From IMG/VR virus record IMGVR_UViG_3300009059_000716, positions 30,823-94,822 of that record: a stretch of DNA of 64,000 nt; one strand, written 5' to 3'. Made by a program: the position numbers and the translations under genes. Source of the stretch: a virus. The notes beneath the pieces were generated by a model. It did no database searches, was not told the DNA's origin, and worked only from the letters and a program-made list of their open reading frames with translations. Below, one piece after another: positions 24,609 through 33,290 of this stretch. Position 1 is the stretch's first letter, and every line of letters starts with the position of its first letter.

Positions 24609-26813
24609 ATGAAAGGAACCCTTTTTTCAACAGATTTTGTTAAAGACTCTAATGGAAACTTAAGATTGCTTGAAATCAATACAGATACTGCTATTGTTTC
24701 TTCTGCAATCAAACAATTAGACTTTACAGGATTTAAACAAGTATTAGAAAGTAATTCTATTACAAAAGTAAAGACAATCCATAAACTATATCAAGAAGAT
24801 ATCGTAGAAGCATTAAAAGCATACTTAGATGCAAATGTACCTTCAGTAAACTCTTTTGAAAGTATAGTTGAAGATAGCAACACTATTTATCCTACATCTG
24901 TAGAAGATGCAGCAGATACCTTTATCTTAAGGTTAGCTTATGATGAAGCTGCATTATTAGATAGTGAATATGCTAAAAACACACACAATATTCTAAAACT
25001 ATTCAGCGACAATGGGCAAATTAGTTCAACAGTTGGGTATTATTATGCTGGAGGCGGTAGTATAGAAGACCACCTTACAAGAGATTTTAATGCTGAAAAC
25101 GTTCCTGATATTTTAGTTAAAAACTTGAACACTACTTTAGGAGAGCCGATTGAGTTCTTTAAAATAGGTCAATCAAGTAAGACAGCTGAAGATAGATTTG
25201 CTGATGTATTCGATATGTTAGATGATACTAAAATTGCTATGAACTTCTACAACGATGAAGCAGCAGCAAAAGTAGAATCTTTTAGAACATTACACATAGT
25301 ATACGGAAGCGACCTAAACGTTATCGATGTAGCAGGATTTAAATCTTCAGCTATATTAGATAAACCAGCTTCTCTATCAGTAGTAGATGAAGATATAGTA
25401 ACGAAAGTAGATGTAAAGCACTACCATGAATTAACTACTACATTACCTAGATTTGGAGTAGGTTCTAACTACGGAGGTATCTTTGAAGAAGAGTTTATTG
25501 TAAAAGCAGACGGTACGTTAGTACCTATTAAAGACGCTACAGTAGGAGATTCCTTTAAATCATACTTTATTTCAGGTTCACCCGATACAGACATTGAATC
25601 AGAATATCTAGCATGGACTTACCCAGGATCTGAATTACCTAGTGGTTCTTACGCTACAACTTCTACTTTAGTAAACAACTTAGAAGTAGGTTTATTCTAT
25701 AATATGATCTTCCACGTAACTTTACAAGACGGAAGTGATTTTAGAGCAACAGGAAACTCTCACGTATTAGTTTACGATGTACAGGCAGACTTATTAAAGT
25801 ATGTTGCAGTAAACTATCTATCATCAGATAAACATAAATTAATATCTGCAGGAAATGGATTAGTAGATATTACAGGAGTTGTTTGTGAGATATTAGATGG
25901 GGAGTATTCTTCTCATATTCTAGATATGGAAATAGCCGATACATTCTTCATCGGTGATGGACAATTAAGCGTTAAGATTGTTGCCCACAACTGCTTCCCA
26001 GCTGGTACTAAAATTACAATGGCTGATGGTTCAGTCAAAAACATTGAAGACGTTAAGGCAGGAGATAAACTATTAACTATCAACGAAAATACTTTAGAAC
26101 AATCAGAAGGTAGAGTTGGAGATGTATTAGTTAAGAAAGATAGATTGTTATTCGAATTCAAATTAGAAGACGGAGGAGTAATCAAATCTACATCTCATCA
26201 CAGATATTTCGTAAAAGAAAAGTCATGGTTAACTGCTCAAGATATTCAAGTAGGAGACGTATTAGTTAGATCAAACGGAGATGATGTCAAAGTAGAATCA
26301 ATTGAACAGCACGAAGGTGAGTTTGAAGTATTCCATATTATTGATGTAAAAGATAACCATACTTACTACGCAGAAGATATTTTAGTTCATAACTATAAAG
26401 CTTGTTTCATCGCTGGAACAGAGATTACTTTAGCGAATGGAGATGTTAAAAATATCGAAGATGTAGCAGTAGGAGAAGAAGTTCTTACTTACAACGAAGA
26501 TAAAAAAGAAACAGAAGCAGGAGTAGTAGGAGACTTGAAGAAACATGAAGTTCAATCTGTAATCAGATTAACTCTTGATAATGAGAATGTAATCGTAACA
26601 ACTGAAGAACATCCTTTCTATGTAGTAGATGCAGGATGGGTAAAAGCAGGAGAATTACAACCATTAGATGTTTGTTTAAAAGAAGACGGTAAAGAATCTC
26701 TAATCTCTTCAGTAGAGGTATTAGAAGAGAAACATGAAGTATTTAACTTACTAAGCGTTTCTGAAAACCATAACTTCTTCGCTAACGGAATATTAGTTCA
26801 CAATAAAAAATAA
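24609..26813 (+). CDS. Protein with three tandem Hint (intein-like) domains at the C-terminus
   Basis: A 734-residue protein. Residues 1-289 are unassigned; the opening DFVKDSNGNLRLLEINTDTA recalls the end motif of ATP-grasp proteins. Three Hint domains follow. Hint1 (about 290-461) lacks the starting Cys (Gly290) but keeps a GNSHVLV block and ends AHN. Hint2 (462-595) begins CFPAGTKITMADG, has STSHHRYF and ends ILVHN. Hint3 (599-732) begins CFIAGTEITLANG, has TTEEHPFYV and ends ILVHN plus KK. Each HN pair is a self-cleavage site in inteins and BIL domains. Residue +1 is Cys after Hint1, Tyr after Hint2 and Lys after Hint3, so cleavage rather than splicing is expected. Confidence 0.8.
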   Translation: MKGTLFSTDFVKDSNGNLRLLEINTDTAIVSSAIKQLDFTGFKQVLESNSITKVKTIHKLYQEDIVEALKAYLDANVPSVNSFESIVEDSNTIYPTSVEDAADTFILRLAYDEAALLDSEYAKNTHNILKLFSDNGQISSTVGYYYAGGGSIEDHLTRDFNAENVPDILVKNLNTTLGEPIEFFKIGQSSKTAEDRFADVFDMLDDTKIAMNFYNDEAAAKVESFRTLHIVYGSDLNVIDVAGFKSSAILDKPASLSVVDEDIVTKVDVKHYHELTTTLPRFGVGSNYGGIFEEEFIVKADGTLVPIKDATVGDSFKSYFISGSPDTDIESEYLAWTYPGSELPSGSYATTSTLVNNLEVGLFYNMIFHVTLQDGSDFRATGNSHVLVYDVQADLLKYVAVNYLSSDKHKLISAGNGLVDITGVVCEILDGEYSSHILDMEIADTFFIGDGQLSVKIVAHNCFPAGTKITMADGSVKNIEDVKAGDKLLTINENTLEQSEGRVGDVLVKKDRLLFEFKLEDGGVIKSTSHHRYFVKEKSWLTAQDIQVGDVLVRSNGDDVKVESIEQHEGEFEVFHIIDVKDNHTYYAEDILVHNYKACFIAGTEITLANGDVKNIEDVAVGEEVLTYNEDKKETEAGVVGDLKKHEVQSVIRLTLDNENVIVTTEEHPFYVVDAGWVKAGELQPLDVCLKEDGKESLISSVEVLEEKHEVFNLLSVSENHNFFANGILVHNKK

Positions 26814-26818
26814 GAATC

Positions 26819-26959
26819 ATGCCAGTAGTATATAAATCATTTGATTACCAAACAGAAGCAAGAGACAAAGCAGTAGAAGCAGCAGATGTAACTACAAAAC
26901 AGCAAATGAATGACATCGTTGCAAGCTTTGTAAATTTATTTAAAGCTAAACACCTATAG
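26819..26959 (+). CDS. Small unrecognised protein
   Basis: A 46-residue protein, MPVVYKSFDYQTEARDKAVE and on to a hydrophobic amphipathic helix (MNDIVASFVNLFKAKHL). It starts 5 bases after the Hint-protein stop. Function unknown; it could be a partner of the Hint protein. Confidence 0.5.
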   Translation: MPVVYKSFDYQTEARDKAVEAADVTTKQQMNDIVASFVNLFKAKHL

Positions 26960-26973
26960 TATACAGCTTTAAA

Positions 26974-27501
26974 ATGGTTACTGAAAAAACGTTATTCTCA
27001 CAACAAGATTGCGAATACATTAAATCATTTTATGATGTAGCAATTGAGAAGAACGAAAAAGGTTTCAAAATAAACTCAGACAAATACCCACAAGGTATAG
27101 CAATAAAAGACGGTTCAGCAGTATCATGGAATGAAATCCAAAACGATACTCTGGACCGTTTCTTGTTAAGTAAGCTTATAGAGTTAGAAATAACTTCACT
27201 CCCTTATCTTAAGCTAATGAAGTACGGAGTCGGAAATGAAATGAAACCTCATAGAGATTTTCAGGCATATGATACAAGTACAATCTATAGATCAACAACA
27301 ATACAGCTAACCAGTCCGGAAGATTATAAAGGAGGAGAGTTATATGTAGAAGGAGTAAAAGCTAGTAATATACAAGGAACTGCAATTATGTTTAACCCCT
27401 ATCAAACACATTGGGTTACAGAGATTACTGAAGGAGAAAGATGGGTTATAGTAGCTTTTTTAGAAGAGTTTCATTTTAATACTAAGAAAAGTTTATTATG
27501 A
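26974..27501 (+). CDS. 2OG-Fe(II) oxygenase, prolyl-4-hydroxylase-like (first of three in tandem)
   Basis: A 175-residue double-stranded beta-helix oxygenase. Iron ligands His93 and Asp95 (KPHRDF) and His146 (QTHWVT), with Arg156 (GERWVI) as the 2-oxoglutarate anchor, and QLTSPEDYKGGELYVEG as the usual mid-domain block. The family hydroxylates protein side chains or small molecules using O2 and 2-oxoglutarate. It ends KKSLL, a tail pattern repeated in neighbouring genes. The stop overlaps the next oxygenase start by 4 bases. Substrate unknown. Confidence 0.85.
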   Translation: MVTEKTLFSQQDCEYIKSFYDVAIEKNEKGFKINSDKYPQGIAIKDGSAVSWNEIQNDTLDRFLLSKLIELEITSLPYLKLMKYGVGNEMKPHRDFQAYDTSTIYRSTTIQLTSPEDYKGGELYVEGVKASNIQGTAIMFNPYQTHWVTEITEGERWVIVAFLEEFHFNTKKSLL

Positions 27502-28007
27502 TTGATCAAAAAGTATTATTTACAGCAGAAGAATGTGAGTGGTTGAAATCCGCACAATCAACTATATACCCACCAGTAGAAGATACTAAATGGTGGGAGT
27601 CACATCGTATAAATTATAGATTTAAAAATATACAAGAAAGAGAAGTATTTGAACAGTCACGTTTAGATTTTGTTGCTAGTAGAGTTAAACAATTAGGAGT
27701 GAAATCTGTTCCTACATATAAAATTATACATTACGGTAAAGGTGGATTCTTCGCCCCTCACATAGATTCAGGGAGAAACCATCCAATTAGAAGAAAAACA
27801 TTATTAGTGCAGCTATCCTCTAAAGAAGATTATTCTGGAGGTGATATGTATGTTAAGGGTGTACTTTTTGAAAAGACAATAGGCAATACAATATTATTTG
27901 ATTCGTCATTAACTCATGAACTAAAATTAATAGAAGGAGGAAATAGATTAGTTATGGTCACATGGTTATCTATTTATAACCTTGAGAATCCTAAAACTTT
28001 ACTATGA
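27498..28007 (+). CDS. 2OG-Fe(II) oxygenase (second in tandem)
   Basis: A 169-residue paralogue of the preceding gene product with the same fold and length. Iron ligands His88 and Asp90 (APHIDSG) and His140 (LTHELK), and Arg150 (GGNRLVMV) for 2-oxoglutarate. The block QLSSKEDYSGGDMYVKG matches its neighbour. It ends PKTLL. The N-terminal 60 residues differ, suggesting a different substrate. It overlaps both neighbours by 4 bases. Confidence 0.85.
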   Translation: MIDQKVLFTAEECEWLKSAQSTIYPPVEDTKWWESHRINYRFKNIQEREVFEQSRLDFVASRVKQLGVKSVPTYKIIHYGKGGFFAPHIDSGRNHPIRRKTLLVQLSSKEDYSGGDMYVKGVLFEKTIGNTILFDSSLTHELKLIEGGNRLVMVTWLSIYNLENPKTLL

Positions 28008-28528
28008 TAACAGTTAAACATAACGTACTGTCGGATAGAGAGGTAAACAAGCTACTCACTTTATGGTATGATACAAAACCTAACCATATTATAACAGACG
28101 GCTATAAGTATAATATTGAAGCAGTAGAGATTTTAGACTACATAGATAAATTAAAACTTTCGTATTCTTTTCCAAAAGAACACTATAGGGACTTTATACT
28201 ACAGACAATAGATGAAACACATAGCAAAGCTCCTAATCATGACAAATATCACCGACATGAAAATGAATGGACATATGTTATGTACTTAAATGATAACTAT
28301 CAAGGAGGAGAAATAGAGTTTACTAATGGAACTATCATTAAACCACAAGTAGGAGATGTTATATACTTTTCACCTGAAGAAGGACATAGAGTTAAACCCC
28401 CATATGATTTTACCGAACAGTATTTTAAACACAACGGTAAGAGTATTCTTATGAATAAAAGATGGTCACTTGTCGGATTCATGAATTCTGACATTATAAA
28501 CGAGAATAAAAAAACATGCTTAATTTAA
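28004..28528 (+). CDS. 2OG-Fe(II) oxygenase (third in tandem), divergent ligand motif
   Basis: A 174-residue oxygenase with the core YVMYLNDNYQGGEIEFTNG, the second His128 (EEGHRV) and Arg153 (NKRWSLVGF). The first motif is YHRHENEWT: the usual H-x-D is not exact, with His83/His85 followed by Glu86/Glu88, so a His/Glu ligand set is possible. It ends KKTCLI. The stop overlaps the next gene by 13 bases. Likely the most divergent member of the set. Confidence 0.8.
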   Translation: MITVKHNVLSDREVNKLLTLWYDTKPNHIITDGYKYNIEAVEILDYIDKLKLSYSFPKEHYRDFILQTIDETHSKAPNHDKYHRHENEWTYVMYLNDNYQGGEIEFTNGTIIKPQVGDVIYFSPEEGHRVKPPYDFTEQYFKHNGKSILMNKRWSLVGFMNSDIINENKKTCLI

Positions 28529-29220
28529 TTTATACCTATTCAATCAAACTTAGCGGTAACAGTATAGAAAAATACGTTAAACTCCTAAATAAAGCATACC
28601 TACATAACAGTAAGTACCATTCTATAGTACTATATACCGATAGGGAGACATTACCGTATGTAGAAGATATTTTTCCGGAGATAAGATTAGTAGAAATAGA
28701 CAATCTTCAATTTATGGATGATATAAAAATGAAGATTATAGATAAACTTGAAAGCAATAGTATACTTACAGATTACGATATCTTTTTAAACTCACCTTTA
28801 ATACTTCCAGACAATTTTGATGTGTATGTAGATAGAAGAGGTAAGGTAAAAGAGTTAGTACTGTACAGCCATTTGTTTGAACATTTAAGACATGAAGGTT
28901 ATGGTATTTTTACTAAAGATGTAAATACCTATTTGAATGTAGGTATATTAAAAATCAACAGTGAACATAAAATAAAAGCTATTAAAGACGCATATTACGC
29001 TTTAAGAAATTGGTATGTGGATAATAAAATAGAAGAAAGAACTCAATTTACATACCATACAGGAGTATGCCCTTCTATAGCAGCTTTACAGTACAATTTA
29101 GATAAAATAGCTACTATAAGTAACTGGAAAGTATGTGAGATGAAAAAATACAACAACTACCATCATTTAGTTGGAGAAGATAAATTTAAAGAAATAAGCA
29201 CAAAAAATACTGTGATTTAG
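28516..29220 (+). CDS. GT-A-like glycosyltransferase candidate (related to gene at 29474)
   Basis: A 234-residue protein. It starts LIYTYSIKLSGNSIEKYVKL and has SIVLYTDRETLPYVEDIFPE, matching the layout of the 29474 product (RTVLYSDEESGKLFD). TYLNVGILKIN resembles the conserved asparagine-containing end block of retaining GT-A enzymes. A clear D-x-D is replaced by ILTDYDIFLNSPL. It lies right after three oxygenase genes and ends TKNTVI, a tail pattern shared with them. Confidence 0.6.
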   Translation: MLNLIYTYSIKLSGNSIEKYVKLLNKAYLHNSKYHSIVLYTDRETLPYVEDIFPEIRLVEIDNLQFMDDIKMKIIDKLESNSILTDYDIFLNSPLILPDNFDVYVDRRGKVKELVLYSHLFEHLRHEGYGIFTKDVNTYLNVGILKINSEHKIKAIKDAYYALRNWYVDNKIEERTQFTYHTGVCPSIAALQYNLDKIATISNWKVCEMKKYNNYHHLVGEDKFKEISTKNTVI

Positions 29221-29252
29221 TTGTCAAAACAGTATATTTTTCATATATTTAG
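29221..29252 (+). promoter_or_regulatory. Bacteroidota-type promoter
   Basis: TTG at 29221-29223 directly after the TAG stop, a 20-nt spacer, TATATTTAG at 29244-29252. It serves the gene at 29281. Confidence 0.7.
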
Positions 29253-29280
29253 ATATATTAATCTATTAAAGACAAATGTT

Positions 29281-29469
29281 ATGAACAAATTATTTTTTGT
29301 ACCTTCAACCAAAATTAACGCAAGAATTGCCGACACTGTTGTTACAGGACAGCATATTACAGTAGAAGGGTTAACTTACCAAATGGTATCAAAAAGACCA
29401 CTTGGAAGAAGAGTACTAAGACGTCTAATTAACGAATCTACAAATACAAAAATTGTAATCTATTCATAA
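29281..29469 (+). CDS. Small basic protein
   Basis: A 62-residue protein starting at the ATG at 29281 (MNKLFFVPSTKINARIADTV). An apparent TTG start at 29221 is really the promoter element. Basic C-terminal helix (RPLGRRVLRRLINES) with flanking strands, which could bind nucleic acid. Function unknown. Confidence 0.55.
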   Translation: MNKLFFVPSTKINARIADTVVTGQHITVEGLTYQMVSKRPLGRRVLRRLINESTNTKIVIYS

Positions 29470-29473
29470 CCAA

Positions 29474-30262
29474 ATGAAAGCAATATATAGCTACAAAATA
29501 TTCTCAGACCAACGTAAACCTTTAGATAAAACGTTTTGGAAACTAGCTGCATATAGTGTTAAGTCTGCTTCTAAGTATTATAGAACAGTTCTGTACTCCG
29601 ATGAAGAAAGTGGAAAGCTATTTGATAGACACGGAATTTATTTTGATGAGTATCATATTCTTCCTGAAATAGAAAATTATAAAGGAAGGGTTTATAGTGT
29701 ACCAAAAATATATGCAATGATTGCTGAGAAAGAGCCATATATTCATTTAGACTTTGACTCTGTAATACTGGAAGAGATTATATCTACACACACTATTACA
29801 TACGCATATACAGAAGTTGATTTAATAAATCTAGCAGGGTATGCTAGAATAGATTACGTATTTGGAGGATATGTAAGACCTTATCGAGACTTGTTGGTTG
29901 ATATATTTAAGGATGATATAATATATCCTGATTTTAATATAGTACCTAACCATTCTTTTCTGATGGTAAAAAATCCAACTATTGTTAGAGAGATTTACAA
30001 AAGAATACTCAGTAAAATACCAGCGGACATATTAGAAGAAGTAAGCCCTACATTATTAGAGCAATGTCTACTTTACCTATACTTAAAAGAAAATCAAACA
30101 GATATAGGATACTTAAGTTGGTATTCAGCAGAGAAGTTTTTAGAACGTGAGTTCGGTTCTTATAAATTTATACATTTACCATTTTACAACGAACCGGAAA
30201 AGAAAGAAGAAGTAGAGTTTGTTCTTAAAAAACTTGAAGAACAATTCGGCCCAATCGAATAA
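29474..30262 (+). CDS. Glycosyltransferase candidate (DUF6734-like, GT-A)
   Basis: A 262-residue protein, MKAIYSYKIFSDQRKPLDK onward. YIHLDFDSVILEE carries the D-x-D metal motif (about residue 94), preceded by VYSVPKIYAMIAEK. GGYVRP and PNHSFLMVKNP are likely acceptor-side blocks. It shares an N-terminal pattern with the 28516 gene product, so the two are probably paralogues. No signal peptide. Acceptor unknown. Confidence 0.65.
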   Translation: MKAIYSYKIFSDQRKPLDKTFWKLAAYSVKSASKYYRTVLYSDEESGKLFDRHGIYFDEYHILPEIENYKGRVYSVPKIYAMIAEKEPYIHLDFDSVILEEIISTHTITYAYTEVDLINLAGYARIDYVFGGYVRPYRDLLVDIFKDDIIYPDFNIVPNHSFLMVKNPTIVREIYKRILSKIPADILEEVSPTLLEQCLLYLYLKENQTDIGYLSWYSAEKFLEREFGSYKFIHLPFYNEPEKKEEVEFVLKKLEEQFGPIE

Positions 30263-30277
30263 CAGTTATACCTTATT

Positions 30278-30628
30278 ATGAAAATTAAAGAGCTACTTTT
30301 AGGAGCCGTGTTATTTACTCTCGGACAGAGCATAGCCTGGTACCAGACTAATGGGCAATTTATAAGTAGTTGGATAAAAGAACATCCGTTACTTATGTCG
30401 GCAATAGTTGGAGTACCTGTTGGGATGTGTTATATTTACGGAACAACGTACACAGTAAGTGCTTTTGAAGGAGAATTATGGCCGGCAAGAATTATAGGAT
30501 TTACAACTGGTATATTTTCCTTTACAGTTCTTACTACACTACACTTAAATCAGACAATCGACCTTAAGACAGGTGTCATACTTAGTCTTGCAATTATAAT
30601 TATTTTACTACAAGCTTTTTGGAAATGA
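30278..30628 (+). CDS. Four-helix membrane protein
   Basis: A 116-residue integral membrane protein with predicted helices near residues 4-21, 38-58, 71-90 and 96-115. The pattern GAVLFTLGQSIAWYQTNGQF, AFEGELWPARIIGF and an FWK end is one I associate with a conserved family of tailed-phage membrane proteins of unknown function. The gene overlaps thyA by 4 bases. Confidence 0.7.
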   Translation: MKIKELLLGAVLFTLGQSIAWYQTNGQFISSWIKEHPLLMSAIVGVPVGMCYIYGTTYTVSAFEGELWPARIIGFTTGIFSFTVLTTLHLNQTIDLKTGVILSLAIIIILLQAFWK

Positions 30629-31509
30629 ATTTTTTAGATAGTCAATATCAAGACCTCCTCAAATACATTATTGAGAAAGGTCAAATAAAAGAAGATAGAA
30701 CCGGAACCGGAACATTATCAGTATTTGGTAGACAATTTAGACATGAGATGTCATTAGGCTTTCCTCTCCTAACAACAAAGAAGATAGCAGTCAAAACTAT
30801 GATGACTGAACTGAAATGGTTTCTAAAAGGAGATACTAATATCAAGTATTTAGTTGATAACGGTTGTAATATTTGGAATGGTGATGCTTATAAGAATTAT
30901 AGAAATAAGTTTGAACCAGCCCCTTATCAATTTACTCCAGATACAATGGAAGAGTTCATCAACAAAATCAAAACCGATGATGAGTTCGCAGAGGAGTGGG
31001 GTGAGTTAGGTCCAATATATGGAAAGCAATGGACTGATTGGAATGGTATAGACCAGATATTAAATCTTCTTAACTCAATAAAGAAGAACCCAAATAGTAG
31101 AAGATTGATGGTATCGGCTTGGAATGTAGGTGAATTACATGAGATGACATTACCTCCTTGTCATTACGGATTCCAGATAAATGTTAGAGGAGAGTATTTA
31201 GACCTAATGTGGAATCAAAGAAGTGTAGATACATTTTTAGGAGTACCTTTTAATATAGCCTCATATGGTCTGCTACTTAGTCTAATAGCGTATGAGACAG
31301 GTTATAAGCCTGGTTCTCTCATAGGATCTCTAGGAGATACACATCTATACACAAACCATATAGAACAGGCGAAGGAACAGATAAAAAGAACTTCATTTGA
31401 TCTTCCTACTCTTAAGATTATTTCATCTGATATTCTAAATGGAGAGTTTGAAGTAGAGTTTGAGAACTATATTTCACATCCTGCAATAAAAGCACCTTTA
31501 TCAAATTAA
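30625..31509 (+). CDS. thyA: Thymidylate synthase
   Basis: A 294-residue classical ThyA. The ATG at 30625 overlaps the preceding stop; a TTG 6 bases earlier is not needed. DRTGTGTLSVFGRQFRHEM is the phosphate-binding start. LPPCHYGFQINVRGEYLDLM carries catalytic Cys179. QRSVDTFLGVPFNIASYGLL and GDTHLYTNH are the dUMP/folate-binding blocks. It converts dUMP to dTMP with methylenetetrahydrofolate, raising dTTP for phage DNA synthesis. No mutation of key residues seen. No dihydrofolate reductase gene is next to it. Confidence 0.97.
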   Translation: MNFLDSQYQDLLKYIIEKGQIKEDRTGTGTLSVFGRQFRHEMSLGFPLLTTKKIAVKTMMTELKWFLKGDTNIKYLVDNGCNIWNGDAYKNYRNKFEPAPYQFTPDTMEEFINKIKTDDEFAEEWGELGPIYGKQWTDWNGIDQILNLLNSIKKNPNSRRLMVSAWNVGELHEMTLPPCHYGFQINVRGEYLDLMWNQRSVDTFLGVPFNIASYGLLLSLIAYETGYKPGSLIGSLGDTHLYTNHIEQAKEQIKRTSFDLPTLKIISSDILNGEFEVEFENYISHPAIKAPLSN

Positions 31510-31512
31510 AGT

Positions 31513-31546
31513 TTGTAGTCTGAATTATTCTTCTTATATTAAGGTA
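31513..31546 (+). promoter_or_regulatory. Bacteroidota-type promoter
   Basis: TTTG at 31512-31515, a 19-nt spacer, TATATTAAGGTA from 31535. It serves the gene at 31566. Confidence 0.75.
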
Positions 31547-31565
31547 GTTAAAAAAAGAAAAGGTT

Positions 31566-31931
31566 ATGCATTTAAGAACTACAAGAAGATTAGCTGAGAA
31601 GTATTTAAACAATTGTGAGAAAGTTTACGGATTAAGTAAGTTTCATGATAGCACTCCTTACATAGAGTTTCAACCTTATGTTCATTCTGTTTACACAGAA
31701 GATGATAATCCAATTGCAGAGTATATCTTTGACTATAATACTATTGTAATATACTATAAGAATATTCACAGTGCAGAAGATTTAGCTCAAACTATCGTTC
31801 ATGAATACCAACACTACTTACAATCACCAAGCTGGATGACTAGATACTATAATATGGGCTTCTGTTATTCAGACCATCCATATGAAATAGCAGCATTTAA
31901 TGAAGAGAAAAATTGGAAATTAGTTGCTTAG
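31566..31931 (+). CDS. HExxH metalloprotease-like protein
   Basis: A 121-residue protein. TIVHEYQHYLQ holds the zinc motif HExxH (His79, Glu80, His83), and HPYEIAAF (Glu107) supplies a downstream Glu as likely third ligand. The same spacing and a related P-(Y/W)-E-(I/L)-x-AF block occur in the 34186 product. No signal peptide is seen, so it probably acts in the cytoplasm. It has its own promoter. Substrate unknown. Confidence 0.7.
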   Translation: MHLRTTRRLAEKYLNNCEKVYGLSKFHDSTPYIEFQPYVHSVYTEDDNPIAEYIFDYNTIVIYYKNIHSAEDLAQTIVHEYQHYLQSPSWMTRYYNMGFCYSDHPYEIAAFNEEKNWKLVA

Positions 31932-31979
31932 TTAAAGTACATTTCACTATTTATTAAGAACTAAACTAAACTAGAATAT

Positions 31980-32792
31980 ATGGCATGTGGTTGTGGAAGA
32001 TCTCCAGACGGATGTAGAGGCTGGCACTCTTTAACAGAAGAAGAATTCAAAGTAGAATATGATGCGTTTCTAAAAGAAAAAGATGGTATCTTAAGAGTAA
32101 AAGAGGTAGAACATTATACCGATACTCTATTCAAATTCAAGTTAACTAAAACAGACGAATATAAATTTAAGGCCGGACAGTTTACAATGTTAAATGTAGA
32201 CGGTGCACCAAAAAGAGCTTATAGCTATACAAGTGGTCCGGAAGATGATTTTATAGAGTTCTATAGTATAAAGGTACCAAATGGACCTCTTACAAGTAAG
32301 CTTCAGAAGATACAAGTAGGAGACTTTGTAAATGTTTCTCCAAAAGCTACTGGAACACTCATAGTAGATAATCTTACAGAAGGAGACGATTTATGGTTAC
32401 TTGCTACAGGAACTGGAATTGCACCATTCATTAGTATGTTATGTGATCCTTTAACTTACGACAGATTTAAAAACATTCATGTTGTATGGTCGGTAAGAGT
32501 AAAAGAAGAACTAGACGCTTTTCATGATTGGTTAGGAAGTATAGGAATAGATTATATTCCAATTGTTACTCGAGATGATAGATGGGAAGGAGAGAAAGAA
32601 AGAATAACAACTCTTATTCAAAGAGGAGACATAATGAAAGATAGTACTCCAGATAATGATAAAGTAATGCTATGCGGTAATATGGACTTCAACAAAGAGA
32701 TAAAAAATCTACTTGTTGACGAAAGAGGATGGGTAGAAGGTAATAGTAGACAAGCAGGATCATTTGCTTTAGAGAAAGCTTTTGTTGGATAA
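31980..32792 (+). CDS. Ferredoxin-NADP reductase-like flavoprotein with N-terminal Cys box
   Basis: A 270-residue protein. Residues 3-16 form a CGCGRSPDGCRGWH box (Cys3, Cys5, Cys12, His16), like small free-standing phage Cys-box proteins, followed by an LTEEEF helix. From residue 38 it is a ferredoxin-NADP reductase: RAYSYTS (79-85) for FAD, LLATGTGIAPFISML (141-155) for NADP and VMLCGNMDFNKEI near the end. It would pass electrons between NADPH and a ferredoxin or flavodoxin. Fusion of the two parts is unusual. The Cys box could bind zinc or a cluster. Confidence 0.85.
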   Translation: MACGCGRSPDGCRGWHSLTEEEFKVEYDAFLKEKDGILRVKEVEHYTDTLFKFKLTKTDEYKFKAGQFTMLNVDGAPKRAYSYTSGPEDDFIEFYSIKVPNGPLTSKLQKIQVGDFVNVSPKATGTLIVDNLTEGDDLWLLATGTGIAPFISMLCDPLTYDRFKNIHVVWSVRVKEELDAFHDWLGSIGIDYIPIVTRDDRWEGEKERITTLIQRGDIMKDSTPDNDKVMLCGNMDFNKEIKNLLVDERGWVEGNSRQAGSFALEKAFVG

Positions 32793-32796
32793 AAAG

Positions 32797-32833
32797 TTGC
32801 TGCAATGGACTATTATTCTTATATTAAGGTATA
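32797..32833 (+). promoter_or_regulatory. Bacteroidota-type promoter, consensus form
   Basis: TTG at 32797-32799, a 20-nt spacer, TATATTAAGGTATA at 32820-32833. It serves the gene at 32853. Confidence 0.8.
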
Positions 32834-32852
32834 ATTAAAAATAGTAAGAGTT

Positions 32853-33251
32853 ATGACAACAGCAAAACTTTATTTAGTTACTTTTGAGTATGAAGGTACA
32901 AAATTTTTCAAAGTAGGTATTACAGAAAAAGGAGATGTAATGGATAGGTTTAAGTACTCTATACTTAAATATAAACTAATGAACTTTAAAATACATAAGT
33001 CCTCTTGGTTTAAATCTTTGGAAGCAGCAGAGAAAGCTGAACAAAAATGCTTTGCAGACATTAAACAAACCTTTCCAGAAAATAACTATGTTGATGCTCA
33101 AGGGAACCACTACTTCCATAATAAGTGGTTAGATGAAAAGATAAATGGTATAACTGAAATCAGAGTATACAATGGAGAAGAGTATAAATTTGCATGGAAT
33201 TTTGTACATAATAATGGAGTAAATAAATATAAGGATTTAGTAGGTTCTTAG
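32853..33251 (+). CDS. T5orf172/GIY-YIG-like domain protein
   Basis: A 132-residue protein. KLYLVTFEYEGTKFFKVGIT followed by MDRFKYS matches the start of T5orf172/MUG113 domains, which belong to the GIY-YIG superfamily: strand, K-(V/I)-G-(I/F)-T, then an Arg about 8-10 residues on. SLEAAEKAEQKCF gives the acidic helix. Another such protein is encoded at 46885. Nuclease activity in this family is often unproven. It has its own promoter. Confidence 0.7.
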   Translation: MTTAKLYLVTFEYEGTKFFKVGITEKGDVMDRFKYSILKYKLMNFKIHKSSWFKSLEAAEKAEQKCFADIKQTFPENNYVDAQGNHYFHNKWLDEKINGITEIRVYNGEEYKFAWNFVHNNGVNKYKDLVGS

Positions 33252-33276
33252 TAAACTTATTCTTATATTAAGGTAT
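33244..33276 (+). promoter_or_regulatory. Bacteroidota-type promoter, weak upstream element
   Basis: TATATTAAGGTATA from 33264. The position 20 nt upstream reads TAG/GTT rather than TTG. It serves the gene at 33291 after a short leader. Confidence 0.6.
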
Positions 33277-33290
33277 AAATAATAAGGGTT

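Noticed and set aside
24609-26813. Ordinary splicing intein in the Hint protein
   Set aside because: There is no Cys, Ser or Thr after Hint2 or Hint3, no C-terminal extein after Hint3, and no homing endonuclease domain.
29221-29280. TTG start at 29221 for the small gene at 29281
   Set aside because: This TTG is the -33 element of a promoter; the -7 box lies inside the would-be coding extension.
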